The position numbers and the translations under genes are program-made. Positions 41,271 to 47,584 of a stretch of DNA of 47,584 nucleotides are shown piece by piece (positions within the stretch are counted from its first letter, which is position 1; every line of letters starts with the position of its first letter). Below the pieces are notes generated by a model. It worked only from the letters and a program-made list of their open reading frames with translations, had not been told where the DNA came from and searched no databases. Source of the stretch: an uncultured Alistipes sp. (GTDB lineage: Bacteria > Bacteroidota > Bacteroidia > Bacteroidales > Rikenellaceae); contig UQDC01000017.1 of the NCBI GenBank assembly GCA_900539755.1, positions 1 to 47,584 of the forward strand, given 5' to 3'.

Positions 41271-41963
41271 ATGCGATTCGATAATGGTGCATTTGCAACC
41301 CCTCCAGTGGTCAAGAATCTGATCATCATCAATGCCCTCTTTTTCTTGGCTGAGGAGATTCTGCCCAATGGGTTGGGAAATGTGTTAGTGGAGCGGTTGG
41401 GCCTTTATTCGTGGCAAAGCCCCAATTTTCACCTTTACCAACTGGTGACCCATATGTTCCTGCATGGTAGTCTGACCCACCTGTTTATGAATATGTTCGC
41501 TTTGTGGATGTTCGGACGTACCTTGGAATATACGTTAGGCAGTAAAAGGTTCCTGACCTATTATATGGTGACGGGAATCGGTGCAGGGTTGTTGCAGATG
41601 GCGGTAGGATGGATCGAAATTGCTCGATTGCAAGCCATAGCCCAGGAGATGGGAGGACTTACACCCTATATGCAGAGCGTCATTATGCAGCGGGCCAATG
41701 TGTTGACAATTGGAGCTTCGGGAGCTGTGTTTGGCGTGTTGCTGGCATTTGGCATGATGTATCCCAATTCGATCATCATGTTGTTGATTCCGCCCATTCC
41801 GATTAAAGCCAAATATTTTGTGATCGGATATGGTGTGATCGAGTTGTTACTCGGAGTGGTGGGGTCACGAAGCGGTATTGCTCACTTTGCCCATGTGGGA
41901 GGAATGATTTTCGGATTCTTCCTGCTCTACTATTGGAAGAAGAGAGGGAAGATTTATTATTGA
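41271..41963 (+). CDS. Rhomboid-family intramembrane serine protease
   Basis: A 230-residue membrane protease with six to seven membrane helices. The catalytic Ser is S150 in LTIGASGAVFGVLLAF and the catalytic His is H208 in IAHFAHVGGMIFG. The HMFLHGSLTHLFMNMFALWM segment with its conserved His and Asn completes the family pattern. It cuts within or near membrane helices; bacterial substrates are mostly unknown. It is 17 bases from mutL and probably on the same transcript. A 261-base gap follows before the next gene. Confidence 0.94.
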   Translation: MRFDNGAFATPPVVKNLIIINALFFLAEEILPNGLGNVLVERLGLYSWQSPNFHLYQLVTHMFLHGSLTHLFMNMFALWMFGRTLEYTLGSKRFLTYYMVTGIGAGLLQMAVGWIEIARLQAIAQEMGGLTPYMQSVIMQRANVLTIGASGAVFGVLLAFGMMYPNSIIMLLIPPIPIKAKYFVIGYGVIELLLGVVGSRSGIAHFAHVGGMIFGFFLLYYWKKRGKIYY

Positions 41964-42224
41964 TTCGGTCTGAAAAAGAGCATATTTGATATGTCTGGAC
42001 AGTGAGGTTGATTCCGGAGAGGGTGAAGACATTGGGTGCAGAGAGGTGTCAAGGACAGATGCGGTTTGTCGCTTGCAGAGTATAGAATGCAATGGGCGTT
42101 AATGAAGATGTGATGATCGGTTAGCTGCTTGGGCAATCTGCAGATGCAGCACGATCAACCAACTTCGTATATGCAATAACAGGTAAACTGAACTTGAAAG
42201 GGTTATAAAAAAGTTATAGCAACA

Positions 42225-43358
42225 ATGGTAAAATCGAGACAAAGATGGGCCAAATGGGGTGTCGGAGTGGTGACTCTCTTCGATTGGCTGCTTTATGGAA
42301 TTACCTTTGTTGTGGCAGTAGCGATGGTGCTGGCCTATTTCGCACCGTACGTCCATCCGGCCAAAATTTATTGGTTTGCCTTTCTGGGATTGGCAGCTCC
42401 TTTTATCTATATTGCCAATGCGCTCCTGATGCTCTATTGGACTGTGCGGTGGCAGAAGGTGGCGCTGTTATCGTTGGCGGTGTTTGTGCTCGGATTGGGA
42501 CATGTGGGCAAATATTTTCGTCCCCAATGGAGTAAACAGTACGAACAGCCCCGGCAAGATGGGACCTTGCGGATTTTGAGCTATAACGTGGGCGGTTTTT
42601 GGGGAAATACCACAGGCAAGCCAGAGAGTCGCATGCATGAGATTGCCTCCTACATAAATGAGGAAAAACCTGATATTATCTGTTTTCAGGAGTTTGAGGC
42701 CAATTTTGTCAATAAGCGTACGGAAATTGATAGCCTTCTGGAAGATTGGAAATATAAATCGGTGTTTTACACCCATAGGTTGAATGATGAAGGAGGGTGG
42801 GGATTAGCTGTATATAGTAAGTATCCGATTGTGGCTAAAGATCACATGACGTTTCCTGAATCGCATAACTCGGTTATGTGGGTCGATATTGCGATTCGCA
42901 AGGATACGATACGGGTATTCAATAACCATTTGCAGACCACTCAGATTAATGAGCAGGATCGTGAATTTTTACGTTCTGAACCGTTGCTTGATACCTCACG
43001 GAATGATAAAGCCAAAGGAATTGCCCGTAAACTGAAACGTAATTTTATCAAACGAGCAGAGCAGGTTGATTCGGTCTCTTTGCTGATTCATGACGGTACG
43101 CCTTGGGTGATTGTGTGTGGCGATTTTAATGATACCCCAATGTCCTATACCTACCGGAAAATGCGGGGCGATTTTGTCGATGCCTTTAAGAAAAAGGGGC
43201 ATGGAGCCGTTTTTACCTACCGGCGTTTGTTGGGAGTGCTGCGGATCGATTACCTGTTCCATTCGGATGATTTTGAAACGGTCGGTTATCGCAGTGAACA
43301 GCCCGAATGGAGTGATCACAATCCGGTGATTGTGGATGTTCGGCTTAAACACGATTGA
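42225..43358 (+). CDS. Membrane-anchored endonuclease/exonuclease/phosphatase family protein
   Basis: A 377-residue protein. Three membrane helices (about 15-105) anchor a C-terminal EEP domain (about 115-375). Active-site motifs are ILSYNVGGF, the ICFQEFE segment with its metal-binding Glu, the NNHLQTT His, VCGDFNDTP and the final WSDHNPVIVDV. The family covers nucleases, sphingomyelinases and inositol phosphatases; this membrane-anchored Bacteroidota type has no firm substrate. All catalytic residues are present. Confidence 0.9.
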   Translation: MVKSRQRWAKWGVGVVTLFDWLLYGITFVVAVAMVLAYFAPYVHPAKIYWFAFLGLAAPFIYIANALLMLYWTVRWQKVALLSLAVFVLGLGHVGKYFRPQWSKQYEQPRQDGTLRILSYNVGGFWGNTTGKPESRMHEIASYINEEKPDIICFQEFEANFVNKRTEIDSLLEDWKYKSVFYTHRLNDEGGWGLAVYSKYPIVAKDHMTFPESHNSVMWVDIAIRKDTIRVFNNHLQTTQINEQDREFLRSEPLLDTSRNDKAKGIARKLKRNFIKRAEQVDSVSLLIHDGTPWVIVCGDFNDTPMSYTYRKMRGDFVDAFKKKGHGAVFTYRRLLGVLRIDYLFHSDDFETVGYRSEQPEWSDHNPVIVDVRLKHD

Positions 43359-43391
43359 TAGTTGAAAGACTTTTATATAAAAGATAAAACC

Positions 43392-43841
43392 ATGGTACTG
43401 GATTCAATAACCGATTTGGCTGCTTATGGAGCGTTGAATCGTCATTTTGCGACGGTGTGCGCCTATTTGGAGCAGCATTCGTTGGCAGATCTGTCTGAGG
43501 GTAAATATCCGATTGACGGAGATAATGTGTATGTAGCGATCAGTGAACGTGATCTGAAAAAGCCGGCTGATGCGGCATTGGAGGCACATGATCGTTATAT
43601 CGATATTCAGGTTGTACTGGAGGGCCGTGAGGGTTTCGGCTGGAAAAAACGTTCGCTCTGTTCGGCTCCCCGTGGTGAGATGAACCAGGAGAAAGATGTG
43701 ATTTTTTACAACGATGCTCCCGAAACCTATTTTACATTAGGCCCGGGCGAGATGGGGATCTTTTTCCCGCAGGATGCACACGCTCCGTTGGTAGGAGAGG
43801 GTCATGTGAAAAAGGCTGTCATTAAAGTAAAGGTGGAGTAG
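43392..43841 (+). CDS. YhcH/YjgK/YiaL family protein
   Basis: A 149-residue cupin-like (DUF386) protein. The family opening MVLDSITDLAAYGALNRHFA and the core DRYIDIQVVLEGREGFGW are present, with the metal-site residues in EKDVIFYNDAP and MGIFFPQDAHAP near the end. Members have been linked to sialic acid and other sugar-acid handling. An in-frame TTG at 43362 exists, but the ATG at 43392 starts at the conserved residue. It lies 33 bases after the phosphatase gene and 54 bases before fucO. Its location beside fucO suggests use in sugar breakdown, though this is inference. Confidence 0.9.
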   Translation: MVLDSITDLAAYGALNRHFATVCAYLEQHSLADLSEGKYPIDGDNVYVAISERDLKKPADAALEAHDRYIDIQVVLEGREGFGWKKRSLCSAPRGEMNQEKDVIFYNDAPETYFTLGPGEMGIFFPQDAHAPLVGEGHVKKAVIKVKVE

Positions 43842-43895
43842 ATACACACAATTTATATTTGACTTAATATTTGACCAATAAAAGCATTTAAAGCA

Positions 43896-45050
43896 ATGGC
43901 AAACAGAATGATTCTTAACGAGACCTCCTATTTTGGTCCCGGATCGCGTAAAGTAATTGCTGAAGAGGTAGCAAAACGCGGTTACAAAAAAGCATTGGTA
44001 ATCACTGATAAAGATCTGGTAAAATTCGGTGTAGCTGCACAGGTGACCGATGTTCTGAAAGAGGCCGGTATTCCTTTTGAGCTGTTCGATAACGTAAAAC
44101 AGAACCCGACCGTTAAAAACGTTAAGGCAGGTATCGAGGCTTTCAAAGCTGCAGGTGCTGACTTTATCGTGGCTATCGGAGGTGGATCTTCGATCGACAC
44201 TTCGAAAGCTGTAGGTATTATCATGAATAACCCTGAATTCTCGGATGTTGTCTCTTTGGAAGGTGTAGCTCCTACCAAAAAGAAATCTGTTCCAGTAATC
44301 GCACTGCCGACTACTGCCGGTACTGCAGCAGAGGTGACCATCAACTATGTAATCACTGACGAGGAGAATGTCAAGAAGATGGTTTGCGTGGATCCGAACG
44401 ATATCCCGACTTTGGCTGTGATCGATCCGGAATTGATGTTGAGCATGCCGCGTGGCTTGACTGCTGCAACCGGTATGGATGCTTTGACTCACGCTATCGA
44501 AGGTTTGATTACGCTGGGTGCATGGGAGATGAGCGATATGTTCGAGTTGAAAGCTATCGAGATGATTGCTAAATGGCTGCCTAAAGCCGTTGAGACTCCA
44601 TCAGATATTGAGGCCCGTGACGCAATGGCTACTGCTCAGTATATTGCCGGTATGGCCTTCTCAAATGTAGGTTTGGGTCTGGTTCACGGTATGGCTCACC
44701 CGCTGGGTGCTTTCTATGATATTCCTCATGGTGTGGCCAACGCATTGTTGTTGCCTTACGTAATGGAGTTCAATATGCCGGCAGCTAAGGCTAAATATCG
44801 CAAGATTGCGGAAGCAATGGGTATTGACACTGCTAAGATGAGTGACGATGAGGCAGCTCAGGCAGCAGTAGATGCTGTAAAACAGTTGTCTATCACCATC
44901 AAGATCCCTCAGAAGTTGAGCGAACTGAATGTCAAAGAGGAGGATCTCGGCAAATTGGCAGAGTCTGCTTTCAACGATGTCTGCACTCCGGGCAACCCGC
45001 GTAAGGTAACTGTTGAGGAGATCAAAGCACTTTACACCAAAGCTTTCTAA
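43896..45050 (+). CDS. fucO: Lactaldehyde reductase / propanediol oxidoreductase
   Basis: A 384-residue iron-dependent alcohol dehydrogenase that reduces L-lactaldehyde to 1,2-propanediol in anaerobic fucose and rhamnose breakdown. The start MANRMILNETSYFGPGSRKV and segments PTTAGTAAEVTINYVITDEE and FSNVGLGLVHGMAHPLGAFY match E. coli FucO closely. The NAD loop is GGGSSIDTSKA (95-105). Iron ligands are D195, H199, H264 and H278. No other fucose or rhamnose genes are in the window. A possible -7 box TATATTTG lies at 43854-43861. Confidence 0.93.
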   Translation: MANRMILNETSYFGPGSRKVIAEEVAKRGYKKALVITDKDLVKFGVAAQVTDVLKEAGIPFELFDNVKQNPTVKNVKAGIEAFKAAGADFIVAIGGGSSIDTSKAVGIIMNNPEFSDVVSLEGVAPTKKKSVPVIALPTTAGTAAEVTINYVITDEENVKKMVCVDPNDIPTLAVIDPELMLSMPRGLTAATGMDALTHAIEGLITLGAWEMSDMFELKAIEMIAKWLPKAVETPSDIEARDAMATAQYIAGMAFSNVGLGLVHGMAHPLGAFYDIPHGVANALLLPYVMEFNMPAAKAKYRKIAEAMGIDTAKMSDDEAAQAAVDAVKQLSITIKIPQKLSELNVKEEDLGKLAESAFNDVCTPGNPRKVTVEEIKALYTKAF

Positions 45051-45152
45051 TACAGACAACGAAAATTAAGATTCGGTACGACCTGAAGAACGCCTCGTGT
45101 CATGTGAGGGGTTCGGTATAAGAACAGTTTCGTACCATTAGTTCTCAATATG

Positions 45153-45190
45153 CTGGAGACGTACTATCCTGTGTACGTCTCCAGTTTGTT
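45153..45190 (+). terminator. Terminator of fucO
   Basis: CTGGAGACGTAC (45153-45164) pairs with GTACGTCTCCAG (45173-45184) over 12 bp with an 8-base loop and is followed by TTTGTTT. Confidence 0.92.
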
Positions 45191-45307
45191 TATCAGGGCA
45201 GGTGAAGGTTAGGCTTTGATAATATGGATGTTGTCAAAACAGGATTGTATTGGGTGTACGATCATGGGATGACAAGGATATTTGGTCGAACTAAATAATA
45301 TAAAAAA

Positions 45308-46477
45308 ATGGCAGGATTTAATTTTTATATTCCGACTCGGGTGCTGTTTGGTCCGGGTATGTTGAATGAGTTGGCTACGGTGAAATTGCCGGGTCACAAA
45401 GCGTTGATCATTACCACAGCCGGTAAATCGGTTAAAAAATATGGCTATCTGGATCGGGTGATTGCGCTGCTCAAACAGAACAACGATACGCAATGTGTTG
45501 TATTCGATAAGGTAATGCCCAATCCGTTGTTGAGTCATGTCCGTGAGGCAGCGGCGTTGTGTCGTGCAGAAGGGTGTGATTTTGTCATCGGTTTGGGTGG
45601 CGGTAGCCCGATCGATTCGGCTAAAGCCATTGCGTTGGCTGCGGCTAATGAGGGTGACTATTGGGATTATGTTGAAGGCGGTAAAAAACCGGCCGGTGCA
45701 CTGCCCGTCATTGCCATTACTACAACAGCGGGTACCGGTACCGAAGCCGATCCCTGGACGGTTATCACCCACGATGAGAGCCGTCATAAAGTGGGCTTTG
45801 GTTGTGATGAACTGTTCCCGGTATTGTCGATTGTGGATCCGGAGTTGATGCTGTCAGTGCCGGCCAAATTGACTGCTTATCAGGGATTCGATGCTTTCTT
45901 TCACGCTTCAGAGGGATTCCTGGCTCGGGTTGCTACACCAGTCAGCGATGCTTTAGCCTTGCAAAGTATGCGCCTGATCTTCAAATATCTGCCGCGTGCC
46001 GTTGCAGATGGTAATGATTTGGAGGCTCGTACGAATGTGGCTTTGGCCAATACATTGTCGGGTATGGTGGAATCTACTTCTTGTTGTATCTCCGAGCACT
46101 CGTTGGAGCATGCGATGAGCGGACTCTATCCCGATCTGCCCCACGGAGCCGGCTTGATCATGATTTCGTTGGCTTTCTACCGCCATTTCGCTCCGTTGGC
46201 TCCAGAGCGGTTCATTGAGATGGCTCGCAATTTGGGCGCTGATTTGAGTGGTGTGGATGCAGAGAAACAACCGTATGTTTTTGTCGATCTGTTGGAACAG
46301 ATGCAGAAGGCGTGCGGGGTTGATCAGCTCAAGATGTCCGATTACGGTATTCGTCGTGAAGATTTCCCGCGTTTGGCTCAGCTTGCCCGCGATGCGATGG
46401 GCGGTCTGTTCGGGCTGGATCCGGAGCCATTGACCGATGAGGATATTATCCGGATTTTTGAGGAGTCTTATCGATAG
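45308..46477 (+). CDS. Iron-containing alcohol dehydrogenase (butanol-dehydrogenase-like)
   Basis: A 389-residue enzyme of the same superfamily as the gene upstream but of a different branch. The NAD(P) loop is LGGGSPIDSAKA (97-107), and the iron-ligand positions are D195, H199 (GFDAFFHASEG), H268 and H279 (SEHSLEHAMSGLYPDLPHG). The TTTAGTGTEAD segment fits the butanol-dehydrogenase or YqhD-like types, which reduce various aldehydes with NADPH. The substrate is open. It is separated from fucO by a terminator, so it has its own promoter, perhaps near GATATTTG at 45278-45285. Confidence 0.9.
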   Translation: MAGFNFYIPTRVLFGPGMLNELATVKLPGHKALIITTAGKSVKKYGYLDRVIALLKQNNDTQCVVFDKVMPNPLLSHVREAAALCRAEGCDFVIGLGGGSPIDSAKAIALAAANEGDYWDYVEGGKKPAGALPVIAITTTAGTGTEADPWTVITHDESRHKVGFGCDELFPVLSIVDPELMLSVPAKLTAYQGFDAFFHASEGFLARVATPVSDALALQSMRLIFKYLPRAVADGNDLEARTNVALANTLSGMVESTSCCISEHSLEHAMSGLYPDLPHGAGLIMISLAFYRHFAPLAPERFIEMARNLGADLSGVDAEKQPYVFVDLLEQMQKACGVDQLKMSDYGIRREDFPRLAQLARDAMGGLFGLDPEPLTDEDIIRIFEESYR

Positions 46478-46686
46478 GCTGATTCGGTACGCATGTATAT
46501 GGTCAATGAGAGTCGATTTGCCGTAAGAGGGATTATCATTGAGCCAGGGAACAAAATGCGTTTGACTAACAATTTTTAGACGGTAGCTGAGTTTAGTGTA
46601 AAAGGCTTTTATTGCTTTCTGCGCAATTGGTGGCCTGTCGTGAAAAAACGTTAGTCTTTCTGCATAGCATGTTAAAATATCATAGG

Positions 46687-46728
46687 TTCGGGGAGCGTTC
46701 TTACATCAGGACGTTCCCCGAATTTTTT
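46687..46728 (+). terminator. Intrinsic terminator before the AsmA-like gene
   Basis: TTCGGGGAGCGT (46687-46698) pairs with ACGTTCCCCGAA (46711-46722) over 12 bp with one G-U pair and a 12-base loop, and six T residues follow. Confidence 0.9.
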
Positions 46729-46772
46729 ATGTAGAAAAGGGGAGTGTTGAGCACGAATATTGCGAAAATCCC

Positions 46773-46780
46773 TATCTTTG
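46773..46780 (+). promoter_or_regulatory. Likely -7 box of the AsmA-like gene
   Basis: TATCTTTG matches TAnnTTTG, 25 bases before the ATG at 46805. A TTG lies at 46747-46749, 23 bases upstream, slightly beyond the usual spacing. Confidence 0.5.
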
Positions 46781-46804
46781 ATTATTAGGGTAAATTTGGA
46801 ATTT

Positions 46805-47584
46805 ATGAAAACGCGATTGAATTCGGAAAATACTGCTGATGAACGGTATGACGTTGAGGAAGAGAAGCTTTCTGCTAGTGGTGCCGTTGATGGTGATCTG
46901 TCAGAACGGGTATGTGACGAATCGCAGCCGTCCAAAACAAAAAAGCCGTGGTGGAGACGGTTGTTAAAGATTGCCTCCATTGTGGTGGGATCGCTTGTGG
47001 GGCTGTTCCTGTTGGTGGCTATTTTGGTATCGGTGATTTTGACACCGCCGCGTTTGACCCCGATTGTAAATCGTGTTGCATCGAATTATCTGAATGCCAC
47101 CGTACATTTCGATACGGTGCGACTTTCGTTGTTTGAGAATTTTCCTCACGTCAGCCTTGAATTGAAAAATGGAGAGGTGGTTTCAGGTGTATTTGCCGGA
47201 ATCCCCGATTCATTGCGTCATGCAGTGCCTCAGCGTGCTGACAGCCTGCTCCGTTTCAAGGATTTTGCCGTGACGCTCAATCTTCCTCGACTGTTGGCCT
47301 CTCAGATAGTGATTCGCGAACTGAAATTGGTCGATCCGCAGATTTATGCTTTTGTTTCACCTGCCGGAAATGCCAACTGGGATATTTTCCCCACAGAAAC
47401 CGATACGGCGACAGATGTACAGGCTGATACAACAACCGATATGACTATGTTGTTCGGCCTTCGGGTGGGAAAGGTGCTGCTCGATGGTGCAGAGATCCAA
47501 TATGAAAGTCGTCGTGATGCATTGTCTGCATCGCTCGATTCGCTGCATCTGTATTGGAAGAGCCATCGTAAACGTCGTTATGAA
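46805..47584 (+). CDS. AsmA-family envelope protein, 3'-truncated by window
   Basis: The open frame runs from the ATG at 46805 to the last base, 260 codons, and continues past the window. An acidic cytoplasmic N-terminus (about 1-50) ends in KKPWWRRLLK, then one membrane helix (IASIVVGSLVGLFLLVAILV) and the AsmA-type N-terminal region (PPRLTPIVNRVASNYLNATV, FDTVRLSLFENFPHVSLELK, GEVVSGVFAG). AsmA proteins such as TamB and YhdP span the periplasm and move phospholipids between membranes. The first 260 residues alone do not tell which subfamily this is. The gene is alone on its strand here. Confidence 0.87.
   Translation, partial: MKTRLNSENTADERYDVEEEKLSASGAVDGDLSERVCDESQPSKTKKPWWRRLLKIASIVVGSLVGLFLLVAILVSVILTPPRLTPIVNRVASNYLNATVHFDTVRLSLFENFPHVSLELKNGEVVSGVFAGIPDSLRHAVPQRADSLLRFKDFAVTLNLPRLLASQIVIRELKLVDPQIYAFVSPAGNANWDIFPTETDTATDVQADTTTDMTMLFGLRVGKVLLDGAEIQYESRRDALSASLDSLHLYWKSHRKRRYE

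Larger units (their letters stand above)
46478..46804. other. Intergenic region between the second alcohol dehydrogenase and AsmA-like gene
   Basis: No gene is seen. It includes the terminator at 46687-46728 and -7 candidates TATCTTTG (46773-46780) and TAAATTTG (46791-46798) for the next gene. Confidence 0.5.

Noticed and set aside
1..47584. CRISPR arrays, tRNA or rRNA genes, insertion-sequence transposases
   Set aside because: No regular repeat-spacer pattern, no GGTTCGAATCC-type T-loop in a cloverleaf context and no transposase motifs were found in the intergenic regions.

Overview
This window is chromosomal DNA from a Bacteroidota, most likely Bacteroidales. The evidence is the TonB-dependent outer-membrane receptors, Bacteroidota-type PspC proteins, near absence of Shine-Dalgarno sites, and several TTG-N20/21-TAnnTTTG promoters (for example 11551-11583, 21331-21361, 36162-36193). 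A likely cysteate synthase, the first step to sulfonolipids, fits Alistipes/Rikenellaceae or Odoribacter-like gut bacteria. The exact genus cannot be fixed from the sequence.

Layout. (1) 1 to about 3.7 kb is part of a mobilizable element: a broken excisionase-type HTH gene and a small ORF on the minus strand, a 0.9 kb non-coding stretch rich in repeats and palindromes (candidate oriT/control region), then mobC and a MobA relaxase. No integrase or left end is visible. (2) 3.7-4.9 kb has two exported proteins of unknown function. (3) 5.0-13.0 kb is core metabolism: the NhaD Na+/H+ antiporter, cysteate synthase, a ppk1-ppx polyphosphate operon and a Dcu C4-dicarboxylate carrier. (4) 13.3-21.2 kb has a two-pore-helix ion channel, a TonB receptor, a GH25 lysozyme lipoprotein overlapping nadB, and prfC. 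(5) 21.3-25.9 kb is a TolC-MacA-MacB(ATPase)-MacB(permease) export operon with a clear promoter and terminator. (6) 26.2-29.9 kb is recX (long disordered N-terminus) with prmC, a 0.9 kb non-coding region holding a candidate small RNA, and pfkA. (7) 30.2-33.3 kb is a minus-strand PspC / PadR / LiaF-like / PspC envelope-stress cluster. (8) 33.6-36.0 kb is an OMP_b-brl_3-type outer-membrane protein whose promoter is flanked by an inverted repeat. (9) 36.7-47.6 kb is grpE-dnaJ, a small membrane protein with mutL and rhomboid, an exonuclease/phosphatase with YhcH, fucO, a second iron alcohol dehydrogenase, and an AsmA-like gene cut by the window edge.

Most of the window is ordinary housekeeping DNA. 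The parts that deserve a second look are the 28.64-28.77 kb small-RNA candidate (consensus promoter, structured body, intrinsic terminator), the repeat-rich leader of the mob genes, the nonsense codon in the HTH gene, the RecX extension, the unusual MutL endonuclease motifs and the inverted repeat around the 36.17 kb promoter. I did not find a clearly new multi-gene system. All functional calls come from reading motifs; no database search was run.
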